Assembly: GCA_907163345.1 (NCBI GenBank)
Contig: CAJQUN010001220.1
Span: 1 to 64,000, forward strand
DNA from: Haberlea rhodopensis
Taxonomy: Eukaryota > Streptophyta > Magnoliopsida > Lamiales > Gesneriaceae
Direction: 5' to 3'
DNA: 64,000 bases
The notes below the pieces were generated by a model. The model was not told the DNA's origin, did no database searches, and saw nothing but the letters and a program-made list of their open reading frames with translations. Positions 11,610 to 22,600 of this stretch are shown here, one piece after another (positions within the stretch are counted from its first letter, which is position 1; each line of letters opens with the position of its first letter). The position numbers and the translations under genes were made by a program.

Positions 11610-14600
11610 ATGAGGGGGGGGGGGGGGGGGTGTGTGTGTGAAGAATTTAGGCAACTAGAGCTACCATTATATTCTGTGTGGGGAGTTTCTCAACCAAAAA
11701 ACATAAAATTGAGGGGAAAACTTGATGGGAAGCCTATAGTAGTACTGATAGATAGTGGGGCTAGCCACAACTTCCTTTCAGAAAAATTAGCTAAGGAAGT
11801 ACAATTGACTATCACGAATACTCCTGAATTCAAAGTGAGGCTAGGAGATGGGCAAGGGGTAACGTCCAGTGGGTTATGTGAGGGTTTAGAAGTGGACTTG
11901 GGTAGCTGCCACGTTAGGGTGGATGGCTATATCTTTGGTCCAGGGGGGAGTGAACTTAATTTTGGGAATACCATGGTTATGTACATTGGGTGATGTTAAG
12001 GTAAATTGGAGGAGGATGAGTATGACATTTCATAGTGAGCAGGGAATTGTTAGGGGATCAATATTTGAATAAAGCCCCTGCTACATTAGCATCATTAAGT
12101 AAGATCGATGAGGTGGAATACTGGGGATTATTACTGGCAGTAGATGAAAATGAGGGTGAGGGGTAGATTATTGAAGGCAACGAAAAGTTTAAGGCATTGA
12201 ATGAACTGTTAAAAGAATATCATGCCATATTTAATGAAACCAACGACCTACCACCTGAGAGAGGGCAAGAACATGCAATCATCATCAAGGAGGGGAAGGA
12301 CCAGTGCGGGTCAGACCCTATAGGTATGTACACCATCAAAAAAATGATATTGAGAGATTGGTTAGAGAGATGTTGATGGCGGGGATCATTCAACCAAGTA
12401 TTAGTCAATATTCCAGCCCAGAAATTTTAGTAAAAAAAGGGGGGTGGGGAGTTGGAGGTTTTGTGTGGATTATAGGGCTTTAAATGACATTACCATTCCC
12501 GATAAATACCCAATACCGGTCATCAAAGAGCTATTAGATGAGTTGAGTGGGGGAAGGTGTTTTCGAAGATAGATTTGAGGGCTGGGTACCACCAAATTAG
12601 AGTGACGAAGGAGGATGTGTCCAAAACAGCTTTTAGAACCCATTCCGGACATTATGAATTTCTTGTAATGCGTTTTGGTCTAAAGAACGCGTCGGCCACA
12701 TTTCAAGCTAATATGAATGACATTTTTAGACCATTCTTGAGACAATTTGTGTTAGTCTTTTTTATGACATCTTTGTGTATGGTGAGACGAAGGTAGAACA
12801 TGTGAAACACTTGAGTGTGGTGATTCGTGCATTATCACATCACAACTTCATAGCTAATAGGAAGAAATGCACGTTTGGGAGAGATCAAGTTGAGTACTTA
12901 GGTCATGTAGTATCACAAAGGGGGGTAGAGGTCGACCCAAGTAAAATTAAAAGTGTGAGACAATGGCCAACTCTAATGTGAAGGGGCTGAGGGGATTTTT
13001 TGGATTAAGTGGGTATTATTGTCGTTTCATCAAAGATTATGGCAAAATAGACAAACCCCTTACTGATTTGCTAAAAAAAAGATGGGTTTAAATGGGGAAA
13101 TGAGGCTGAAAAATCTTTTGAGATGCTGAAGGAATTGCTCACTACTGCCCCTGTACTAGCAATTCCATATTTTACGAAAGAATTTATTATTGAATGTGAC
13201 GCCTCAGGGCGTGGGTTTGGGGTTGTTTTAATGCAGGAATGACGGCCTATTGCATTTTTCAGCAAGGCACTGACCGAAAGAGCTCTGGTTAAGTCTGTAT
13301 CAAGAAGGAGCTAATGGCATTAGTTTTAGCTATTCAGCACTGGAGGCCTTATGTTCTTGGCAGGAGATTCAAGGTCTTAACTGACCACAAGGTCTCTGAA
13401 ATATTTAACACAACAGCGGGATCACAACACCGGACCAACAGAATTGGCTAGCAAAATTATTGGGCTATGACTTTGAGGTGATTTACAAGGCATGAATTAA
13501 TAATTGTGTGTTGATGCTTTGTCTCGAAGGGGCCAAGAGGGGGAATTACAGCACATCATCATGCCTTATTGGACGGACAGTGAGGATATTACACAAGCAG
13601 TGGCTAATGATTCTGAACTACAACAGGTGATGAAGAAATTGACAGATCATCCACACGAGCCATCACCATATTCGATGGTTCATGGGCAGCTGGTATACAA
13701 GGGTAGCAAGGTGGTTCCAACCACTTCTGATCGGGTAAAAAAATTATTGGATGAATACCACAAAATTCCTATGGGAGGACACACTGGAGCTTACAAAACT
13801 TACCGACGATTGGCTGCAAGTTTGTATTGGAAGGGAATGAAGAAGGATATATTCAAGAATGTGGCAGAATGTGATGAATGCCAGCGCCAGAAGTATCAAG
13901 CCCTTTCACCAGGGGGCGATTACATCCATTGCCCATTCCTCAAGTGGTTTGGGTAGACATAGCCATGGATTTCATCACTGGGCTTCCGAAATCAAGAGGT
14001 TTCGATGCTATTATGGTAGTGGTGGACAGATTATCAAAGTATGGACACTTCATTTTGATTAGACACCCATATTCTGCAAAGGGAGTGGCGGAGTTATTTG
14101 AAAAAGAGGTGGTGAAACAACATGGAGTGCCTCACTCTATCGTAAATGGTCGAGACCCTACGTTTATCAGTCAATTTTGGTCACAATATTTCAGAATACA
14201 AGGCACTTAGTTGAGAATGAGCTTCGCTTATCACCCGAAAACCGACGGGCAGTCCGAGGTTGTAAACAGGTGTCTCAAAACATACCTGAGAGCTTCAGAA
14301 CAACAAAATTTTGTGCCGAATGGGTTCATTGGGCGGAATATTGGTACAATACCAACTTCCATTATGCAATCAAAGCTACTCGTTTCGAGATTGTATAAGG
14401 AAGACCACTTCCATCCTTGATACACTATCTGCCAGGAGAGACAAATGTGGATGCAGTAGCCAGTGCATTGGAAGAAAGGGATGAAGTGCTGAGGCAACTC
14501 AAGTTTAACTTAAACAGGGCTCAACAATGAATGGAGAAACATGCAAATATTCGAAGGAGAGACGTGACATTTGAGCCTGGGGAAATGGTGTTTGTCAAGT

Positions 14601-14680
14601 TGCGTCCACATAGACAGATGTCCGTAGCTCGAAGAGTGAATCAAAAACTCTCTGCTCGATTTTTTGGTCCATTTGAGATA
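11610..14680 (+). pseudogene. pol of the Reina-type element: protease, RT, RNase H, integrase (broken)
   Basis: Protease: VLIDSGASHNFLS (about 11740-11780). Reverse transcriptase: FSKIDLRAGYHQIRV and FRTHSGHYEFLVMRFGLKNA (12557-12715). The catalytic Y/F-x-D-D site near 12757-12780 has lost its double aspartate and the frame shifts there. RT continues at 12775-12981 with KCTFGRDQVEYLGHVVS. RNase H: ECDASGRGFG near 13193-13222. Integrase: an H-H-C-C zinc finger ending CDECQRQK (about 13764-13895), then the core with MDFITGLPKS, a second site reading NGRDP where SDRDP is usual, and GQSEVVNR with the expected glutamate. Stops at 13243, 13953 and 14208 and several frame changes kill it. The last codons before the Helitron read FFGPFEI. 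Confidence 0.85.
11614..11640 (+). repeat. 17-G homopolymer followed by (TG)5
   Basis: Seventeen consecutive G bases (11614-11630) are followed by five TG repeats. The run sits at the gag-protease junction of the decayed retroelement, so it probably arose by slippage. Its length may also be wrong in the assembly. Confidence 0.95.
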
Positions 14681-17600
14681 CTAGTATAAATCACGTGCGA
14701 CGCACGTGAATATCAGTAAGGTTATATACAATTTAAAATCTTAAATTGAAATATATTATTGATTTTTATATCATATTAATTTGCCTATTTTTTATGTGTA
14801 TATAAGAATGAGCAATGAATGATGAGTAGTGATTAATAATTGAAATTATTAGTTTTTTCCCGATAGCATATATTTTCTTTGTGACCATATTATTTAAATT
14901 TTTTTTTTATAATTACTAACGATAATGTTTTGAACTTTTTTAGTTTGTTTTAATCAAGTAACTATCTTTACCAATTAAGGTGACATATATGATAAGAATG
15001 AAATTAAGACGAAGCAACAAACTATTTTCAGTCAAACTAAACAATTTATAATTAAATCACACATTGTATAATAAAGTAGAATATAAAGTAAGAAAATGCA
15101 TAAACTATCTATTTTTTTTTACAATTTTTTTAATTAATTAATATTTATTATTACTTCGTAATTATGATGTAAAATTTAATTTTATAAAGTTCTAACTTAA
15201 ATCCATAAATGTGATTTGATATGGAAAATGAAGAGGTGTGAGATATTAATGAGGATGTGTAATTAAATAAACATCTAAGTGATACATAACTATTTAAAAA
15301 TTCAAAATTTCGTATTTAAAATGAAATATTCCCTTGTAGCTTCGGGAGAAAACAATTTGAAGTACAATTGTATCATTTCATAATTGGAAAATTTTGTAAT
15401 TGTTCCACATTTTTATATGTTATTTTTATAAGTTCTCATCTTTTAAGTGATATCATCATAAATTAATTAGTGCCTATAATTATAATTAGCATTATTATTT
15501 GATATTTGGTAATTTTATTATATTTTATAATTATTATTAGCATTATTATGATTTTTATATTTTTTACTACTGTTATTAATTATTATTTAAGTTGTATGAA
15601 TTTAAGTTTTTAATATTGTAACGTAAAAGTGGTTGAAACTTGTATTTTAAAACTGATTTAAGCATGGAAAACGAAGAGGTGTGAACATATAAGAATAAAT
15701 ATATGAAAATCAATATATCTTGAGAGGGTTAATTTGGGAGTACGCGATAAACGCTACCGAATAACTTAAATGAATTGAAAATTAATTGTATCAGAAAATG
15801 GAAAAAACTTGTAAATTTATGCTTTTTTTCCATTTATATCCCTAGTTGATATTCTGTTTTTACAAATATATCCCTAACTTTTTTTTTATTTTTATAGAGT
15901 AGTAAGAATATAAGGGCAAAATTGTTAATTCACATTAGAAAACTTTTCTGTTTTTACAAATATGTCCCTAACTATTTTTTTGTTTGTATAGAGTAGTTAG
16001 AATATAATGGCAAGACTGTTAATTCACATTAGAAAACTTTGATAGACTAAATTATCTATAAGATGAAAGTTAAAGTGGGATAGACTAAATTATCTATAAG
16101 ATGAAAGTTAAAGTGGGAAACTAAAAAGACATGAACGTAAGAATCAAATTTATCATTATTAAGCAATATTTAATTAAGCAAATAAATGCATTTGGATGTG
16201 GAATAACTTAAGCAATATTTAATTAAGCAAATAAATGCATTTGAATGAGGAATAAATAAAAATTCAAAATTTCGTATTTAAAATGAAATATTCCCTTGTA
16301 GCTTCGGGAGAAAAACAATTTGAAGTACAATTGTATCATTTCATAATTGGAAAATTTTGTAATTGTTCCACATTTTTATATGTTATTTTTATAAGTTCTC
16401 ATCTTTTAAGTGATATCATCATAAATTAATTAGTGCCTATAATTATAATTAGCATTATTATTTGATATTTGGTAATTTTATTATATTTTATAATTATTAT
16501 TAGCATTATTATTTGATATTTGATGATTTTTATATTTTTTACTACTGTTATTAATTATTATTTAAGTTGTATGAATTTAAGTTTTTAATATTGTAACGTA
16601 AAAGTGGTTGAAACTTGTATTTTAAAACTGATTTAAGCATGGAAAACGAAGAGGTGTGAACATATAAGAATAAATATATGAAAATCAATATATTAACTTG
16701 AGAGGGTTAATTTGGGAGTACGCGATAAACGCTACCGAATAACTTAAATGAATTGAAAATTAATTGTATCAAAAAATGGAAAAAACTTGTAAATTTATCC
16801 TTTTTTTTCCATTTATATCCCTAGTTGATATTCTGTTTTTACAAATATATCCCTAACTTTTTTTTTATTTTTATAGAGTAGTAAGAATATAAGGGCAAAA
16901 TTGTTAATTCACATTAGAAAACTTTTCTGTTTTTACAAATATGTCCCTAACTATTTTTTTGTTTGTATAGAGTAGTTAGAATATAATGGCAAGACTGTTA
17001 ATTCACATTAGAAAACTTTGATAGACTAAATTATCTATAAGATGAAAGTTAAAGTGGGATAGACTAAATTATCTATAAGATGAAAGTTAAAGTGGGAAAC
17101 TAAAAAGACATGAACGTAAGAATCAAATTTATCATTATTAAGCAATATTTAATTAAGCAAATAAATGCATTTGGATGTGGAATAACTTAAGCAATATTTA
17201 ATTAAGCAAATAAATGCATTTGAATGAGGAATAACTTAAATGAATTGAAAATTAATTGTATCAGAAAATAGAAAAAACTTGTAAATTAATTTTTTTTTTC
17301 CATTTATATCCCTGGTTGATATTCTGTTTTTACAAATATATCTACATTAGAAAACTTTGATAGACTAAATTAATTTACATTAGAAAACTTTGACCTTTGG
17401 TTCACACTTTTAAGAGAATATAATAATATAATATTTAATTAAGCAAATAAATGCATTTGAATGAGGAATAACTTAAGCAATATTTAATTAAGCAAATAAA
17501 TGCATTTGAATGAGGAATAACTTAAATGAATTGAACATTAATTGTATCAGAAAATAGAAAAAACTTGTAAATTAATTTTTGTTTTCCATTTATATCCCTG

Positions 17601-17735
17601 GTTGATATTCTGTTTTTACAAATATATCCCTAACCGTTTTTTTAATTGTATAGATTAGTAAGGATATAAGGGCAAAACTGTTAATTTACATTAGAAAACT
17701 TTGACCTTTGGTTCACACTTTTAAGAGGATATAGA
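14681..17735 (-). mobile_element. Non-autonomous Helitron inserted in the retroelement (3055 bp)
   Basis: Read on the - strand it begins TCTATATCCTCTTAAAAG (right border 17735) and ends with a hairpin and CTAG (left border 14681). The stem is 9 bp: 14691-14699 with 14701-14709, loop A at 14700, core CACGTGCG/CGCACGTG. The flanks are A at 14680 and T at 17736, the A|T target of Helitrons. The insertion point lies exactly between FGPFEI and the stretch leading to AYKLKLPEG in the integrase C-terminus. The body is about 80% AT and has no coding capacity. It contains two near-identical tandem copies of ~962 bp plus further partial copies of its 5' end region. Confidence 0.85.
15297..17220 (-). 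repeat. Tandem duplication of a ~962-bp unit inside the Helitron
   Basis: The segment starting TTCAAAATTTCGTATTTAAA at 15301 recurs at 16263, a period of 962 bp. The copies run to 17220 with only scattered differences. Each copy itself contains smaller duplicates (TAGACTAAATTATCTATAAG twice; ATTTAATTAAGCAAATAAATGC twice). Partial further copies are at 17231-17340 and 17520-17735. Confidence 0.9.
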
Positions 17736-18192
17736 TTACAGAAGATAAAACTGCAGCCTATAAGCTGAAACTCCCTGAAGGAACACGAGGTCATCCTGTG
17801 TTCCATGCTTCTCAAATAAAAAAGGCTCGAGGAAATTACGAGGTCAATCTGCAGTTGCCAAAGGAGTTGGAGGTGGAGTTGGATAACACGCGAAAACCTG
17901 AAAACATTTTGGGTAGGAGAACAATACAGAGGTGAGGAGAGGGTCGACCAAGTGCTGGTACAATGGGAGGCTGAGCCAAGAGAGGAAGCTACATGGGAAG
18001 CATGTCAAGATATTAAGCAACAATTTCCATGGTTAAGCCTTGAGGACAAGGCTCTTGTGGAAGATGGGAGTATTGATACAAACCAAATTGACCAAAGCCC
18101 AATAACCAATCAGGCCCACATTAATGATCAGACCCATATAAAGAAGTCCATAAATTGGAAAGTTTATCAAAGACGTGGGAAGAAGAGTACAT
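17736..18192 (+). pseudogene. Integrase C-terminus and chromodomain of the Reina-type element
   Basis: After the Helitron the pol reading resumes with AYKLKLPEGTRGHPVFHASQ (17758 onward) and, after a frame change near 17930, a chromodomain-like tail VLVQWEAEPREEATWEACQD (17954 onward). Chromodomains of chromoviruses guide integration to particular chromatin. The open part ends at TGA 18192-18194, directly beside the proposed polypurine tract and 3' LTR. It belongs to the same broken gene as 11610-14680. Confidence 0.8.
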
Positions 18193-18486
18193 GAGTTGTG
18201 GGCATTGGCAATTACAAAGAATGTGGGTATTGGCAGTTACAAAGAATGTGTGAAATTAAAATATTAAATAGAGGGGCAAGAAGGCAGAAGTGGGCATCTT
18301 TTTTTAGAATTTGTTGAATATTAATGTCAAGCATTGGGCTTGGGCAAAAGAAGTAATTCTTCTTTTGAGTAATAGTTAATATTGTGATGGTGTTTGTATT
18401 TCCTTGTGTATGTTAAACAGATTTTCAGTTTGTTCAATTTGGTTCTTAATTGTGTTGTGTAAATCAATAAAACTTGGGTTGTATCA
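18193..18486 (+). repeat. 3' LTR of the Reina-type element
   Basis: A purine-rich tract (GTGGGAAGAAGAGTACA, 18176-18192) is followed by TGAGTTGTGGGC; I take this TG as the LTR start. The block ends GGGTTGTATCA at 18486, like the 5' LTR remnant. Length would be 294 bp, normal for Reina LTRs. A tandem pair GTGGGCATTGGCAATTACAAAGAATG / GTGGGTATTGGCAGTTACAAAGAATG lies near its start. Confidence 0.6.
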
Positions 18487-18648
18487 GAGATTACCCATGG
18501 TTTCTTTTGTTATTGGAATAAAATTGCTTTTGCCGATTGCCATAATGTGATTCAATTTTATCAAATGACCGAGTGAAATGGAGGGACGCCTATGGTAGTC
18601 TGCATCAGACGCGCCTTGTAGATGCCTCGTGCTGGATGATATGTATAG
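18487..18648. other. Short unassigned flank
   Basis: Sequence between the Reina 3' LTR and the fold-back element. No gene or repeat is recognised. Confidence 0.4.
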
Positions 18649-19359
18649 TTTATTCCATGATATAAACTAAGCGAACTTGTGTTGCATATGCCTACATAAC
18701 ATTGTTTTGTGTACTCATGATATATATAGAAACAGAAAATTATAAAATTGGTCCTATATATTTATTTTTTTGCAATTTGGTCTTCTATATTATCAAAATC
18801 ATATCTTGGTTTTTTTTGTTGCAATTTTAATCATTTTTTTGATGTGGTATTGATATGGTATCGGCGGCAAGGAAGGGCAAGTGCCCCTACTAGAAAAAGA
18901 TTGATCTATTCTTGAAGCCTAGTTAAACAAGAAATTAAAGCTGTCTGTACAAACTTTTGATCAAAAAGTCGTAAGAACCAGCATAACCAGTTTAATTTCT
19001 TTACAAGAAAATTGCAATTTTGGTCCTATTTATCGACATAATTGTGATCGTTGTCCTTTAAATAATCAAATTTCAGTCTTAATTCGCTATATTTGGTTTT
19101 TTTAATACATTTGTAATCATTTTCTGATGTGGTGCCAGGGAGGTCAACGTTGGTCGATGTCATATCAGTATTTAGTACCACATCAAAAAATGATTAAAAT
19201 TGCAAAAAAAAAAAAAAAAAGATATGACCAAATTGCAAAAAGATAAATATATAGGACCAGTTTTATAATTTTATGTTTCTATAAATATCAAGAGTACACA
19301 AAACAATGTTATGTAGGCATATGCAACACAAGTTCGCTTAATTTATATCATGGAATAAA
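18649..19359. mobile_element. Fold-back element with long imperfect inverted arms
   Basis: The left arm from 18649 (TTTATTCCATGATATAAACT) is the reverse complement of the right arm ending at 19359 (TTTATATCATGGAATAAA). The match continues inward for about 200 bp, through CATATGCCTACATAACATTG, to the DGATGTGGTA motif near 18840 and 19180. The spacer is 18860-19140. The spacer and both arms contain GGTCC...TTGCAATTTGGTC phrases. There is no coding capacity and no clear target duplication. A non-autonomous TIR or fold-back transposon is likely. Confidence 0.75.
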
Positions 19360-19418
19360 AAGTTATATATGAAGCTCTACAAAGAAAATTTATGATTTTT
19401 AATTAATGGCGGAAGAAT

Positions 19419-19847
19419 TTATTGATTAGAAGGATCATACCCCGGATTGTTATCAGACCATTGGTTTGGGTTTAACGAAGAACCCGCTTGATCGCGATCG
19501 TTGGTGGCGTTTGCGCCTGTGGCAGCGCCGCTCCAAAAACTAGAGCTTATGGCGGAAGAGACGGCGGTACCTCTGTTGATAGAGCTTTGGGTCCAAGAAC
19601 TCAGAGGCCTCTGCGGAATCAGGCTTCGATGTGATGGAAGAAGTTCATTTTGCGCTTGGGTTTGTTGTTGAGCCAGATGTGACTGAAGATTCATTCCTTG
19701 TATGAGCGTCATATTTCCACTTAACTGGCCTCCAAAACTCACCGGAGTCGTCAATTGATTGACTCCGGTGGGCAAAGATTGCATGGCGGCCAAAGAAGAC
19801 AGAACCGCGCCACCAGTGTAGAATGATATATTCCCTAATAGCCCCAT
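19419..19847 (-). CDS. Unrecognised Q/S/N-rich open frame, possibly the last exon of a gene
   Basis: From the ATG at 19845-19847 the frame gives 142 residues, beginning MGLLGNISFYTGG and ending NNPGYDPSNQ. It is rich in Q, S, N, L and P, with a QQQTQAQ run. It resembles a low-complexity tail of a plant nuclear protein, but I cannot assign a family. Upstream in frame there is a stop (TGA in CGTTGAACC), so an intron acceptor or a start here is needed. The 6.5 kb LTR element is inserted about 50 bp upstream of this ATG. A TATATAAAG motif beyond the insertion (near 26560, - strand) could be the separated promoter, though that DNA also has LTR-like features. It may equally be a chance frame or a gene fragment. 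Confidence 0.3.
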   Translation of the reverse strand: MGLLGNISFYTGGAVLSSLAAMQSLPTGVNQLTTPVSFGGQLSGNMTLIQGMNLQSHLAQQQTQAQNELLPSHRSLIPQRPLSSWTQSSINRGTAVSSAISSSFWSGAATGANATNDRDQAGSSLNPNQWSDNNPGYDPSNQ

Positions 19848-19898
19848 TATGGTGCTCACGGTTCAACGACAATTCGTTTCCCAAGATAAAACAATTAT

Positions 19899-20580
19899 TG
19901 ATGTGATTTCATTTTTTCCATGTTCGGTAGATTTAAGTGTTTGCGGAAAATAAAAGAAAGACACCAAAAATTTTACGTGGAAAACCTTCGAATTGAAGGA
20001 AAAACCACGGGATTTAGTCCAGTATAAAATTCCACTATAAATGTTGATAATTTACAATGTATTCTTGTACAAGATATAGACATAAAAAAATGAAAAGAAG
20101 AATTTGATCACTTTTCCTCATCACTAGCCGAGAGCTCTCTAATAAGAAAAATGAATCCCCCTTAAATAATGGTTTCCCTCTCTGCACAAATGGCCGAGCC
20201 TTCCTCCTCATAGCTAGCCCATCCCCTTCTTAATACAATAATTTAGCCCTCTAATTGCCCATTAACTCCTCCACTAACATCTCTCTAATCATGCCCCTTA
20301 ATGGCTCTCCCCTCACTTGTGTCATTAACCCCACTAATACTTCCCACTAGTTCCTCCACAATTACCCTAACTACTTGCCCCATTCTCGGCCACCTCCCCA
20401 TAACTTGCCCCACTAATTGCCATTAACTGCTCCATCATGTCCGGAAAATGCGGGTTGATTAACCAATATGACCGGGTCTTGTACCGATGTTTGACCACGT
20501 AGACCGAAAAGAATATCATCCTCTTCGGGTATTTTCCTGTTCGGTAATGACTCGATGTGGTATAATTCCCCACCACATCA
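19899..20580 (-). repeat. 3' LTR of the gene-carrying element
   Basis: 682 bp, about 98-99% identical by eye to 25713-26399. I counted about ten substitutions plus one 5-bp gap near 20550. The ends TGATGTG/CACATCA are perfect inverted repeats. ATTAT precedes it. Confidence 0.93.
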
Positions 20581-20592
20581 CATCACCCCCTG
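20581..20592 (-). other. Polypurine tract of the LTR element
   Basis: On the - strand the bases just before the 3' LTR read CAGGGGGTGATG, a G-rich tract in the place expected for plus-strand priming. This supports the - orientation. Confidence 0.6.
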
Positions 20593-20709
20593 AAGTAAAG
20601 CAAGATGAGCAAAGTCGAAATCTTGGTTTATATACATCGGATAAAATCACAGTTGCCATTATGATGTATTTTTCGGAACTTGTGAATTTTGAGGGTTGAA
20701 ACTATCCAA

Positions 20710-22600
20710 TAAAAAACACCCCGAGCAAATAAAGCTCAAATGATTTTCGAGATATAATAGTTATCACGAGCAAATAAAGCTCGGGTTGAAACAAGAAATA
20801 TCTTGAGCAACCAAAGACCCGAGCACTGAACATAAAAAATATCCCGAGCTCGTATGTAATAATAAATATCCCGAGTGAGTATAGCTTGTCTGAATTCCAG
20901 AAGCATCCGAGCAAATAAAGCTCAACCAATCTTCAGAGCTAATAATAATCACGAGCAAATAAAGCTCGGCTGGAATAAGAAATATCCCGAAATAATAAAG
21001 ATAACTGAGCTAGAGGAAAACATCCAAAGCAGAAAAATATGACCGAGCTCAAGGGAAAACATCCCGAGCAGATAAATATGATCGGGCTCGAAAAATATTC
21101 CGAACAGGCTCGCTACCCCGAGCATAACCACTTAGGCAATTTTAGGTTTAAACGTGGACCAAACATCCCGATCCCACGAGTAAACCGAATAGGCTCGCTA
21201 CCCCCGAGCACAATAACATTGATAATTTTAAGTTTAAACGTGGACCAAACATCCCGATCCCACGAGTAAACGATGGTAATTTTATGTTTAAACGTGGACC
21301 AAACATCCCGATCCCACGAGTAAATCGAACAAGCTCGCTACCCCGAGCAATAATCACACAGTCACGTTTTATGTTCAAATACACACCAAACATCCCGATC
21401 ATGTATTTAACCCCACAACAACGAACAAAAGTAAAACAAGCTCGCTACCCCGAGCACAATAACATTGATAATTTTAAGTTTAAACGTGGACCAAACATCC
21501 CGATCCCACGAGTAAACCGAACAAGCTCGCTACCCCGAGCAATAATCACACAGTCACGTTTTAGGTTCAAATACAGACCAAACATCCCGATCCTGTATTT
21601 AACCCCCCAACAACGAACAAAAGTAAAACAAGCTCGCTACCCCGAGCAGAATAACATTGATAATTTTAAGTTTAAACGTGGACCAAACATCCCGATCCCA
21701 CGAGTAAACCGAACAAGCTCGCTACCCCGAGCTCAATAACATTGATAATTTTAAGTTTAAACGTGGACCAAACATCCCGATCCCACGAGTAAACCGAATA
21801 GGCTCGCTACCCCCGATCACAATAACATTGATAATTTTAAGTTTAAACGTGGACCAAACATCCCGATCCCACGAGTAAACGATGGTAATTTTATGTTTAA
21901 ACGTGGACCAAACATCCCGATCCCACGAGTAAACGATGATAATTTTAAGTTTAAACGTGGACCAAACATCCCGATCCCACGAGTAAACCGAACAAGCTCG
22001 CTACCCGAGCAATAATCACACAGTCACGTTTTAGGTTCAAATACAGACCAAACATCCCGATCCTGTATTTAACCCGCCAACAACGGACAATAAGTAAAAC
22101 AAGCTCGCTACCCCGAGCACAATAATCACACAGTCACGTTTTAGGTTCAAATACAGACCAAACATCCCGATCCTGTATTTAACCCGCCAACAACGGACAA
22201 TAAATAAAACAAGCTCGCAACCCCGAGCACCAATCACTTAGTCACGTTTTAGGTTCAAATACAGACCAAACATCCCGATCCTGTATTTAACCCGCCAACA
22301 ACGAACAATAAATAAAACAAGCTCGCAACCCCGATTACCAAACTCGAACATCCCGAGCACCAATAACAGAACGTACTCGAACATCCCGAGCACCAATAAG
22401 TCAATAACAGAACGTACTCAAACATCCCGAGCACCAATAATATAACGTACTCGAACATCCCGAGCACCAATAACAGAAAGTACTCAAACATCCCGAGCAC
22501 TAATAATAGAACGTACTCGAACATCCCGAGCACCAATAATATAACGTGCTCGAACATCCCGAGCACCAATAATAGGGCATTACTGCCAGATTGCATGCCC
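20710..22600 (-). repeat. Complex tandem-repeat array beside the 3' LTR
   Basis: Four related unit types share the core CATCCCGA[G/T]C or CCCGAGCA. 20710-21130: CGAGCAAATAAAGCTCG hairpin units. 21130-21990: about nine copies of a unit with ACCAAACATCCCGATCCCAC and CTCGCTACCCCGAGCA. Intermixed up to 22310: about five copies of a ~110-bp unit with CAGTCACGTTTTAGGTTCAA and CCCGATCCTGTATTTAACCC. 22340-22575: seven short (~30-bp) units with CTCGAACATCCCGAGCACCA. Such arrays just upstream of the 3' LTR are known for Tat/Ogre gypsy elements and can seed satellite DNA. The open frames inside it are repeat artefacts. Confidence 0.93.

Larger units (their letters stand above)
10154..18486 (+). mobile_element. 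Reina-type chromovirus (Ty3/gypsy), decayed, with a nested Helitron
   Basis: Order on the + strand: 5' LTR remnant, gag with a CCHC knuckle, protease, RT, RNase H, integrase, chromodomain and 3' LTR. This is the gypsy order with a C-terminal chromodomain. The short LTRs and gag type suggest the Reina lineage. The coding part is full of frameshifts and stops and is split by a Helitron at 14681-17735. No clear target duplication is visible, because the 5' LTR has lost its upstream end. Old and non-functional. Confidence 0.82.

Noticed and set aside
20710..22600. CRISPR-like array of spaced repeats
   Set aside because: Units vary in length and include the spacers as repeats; the array lies inside an LTR element in plant DNA.
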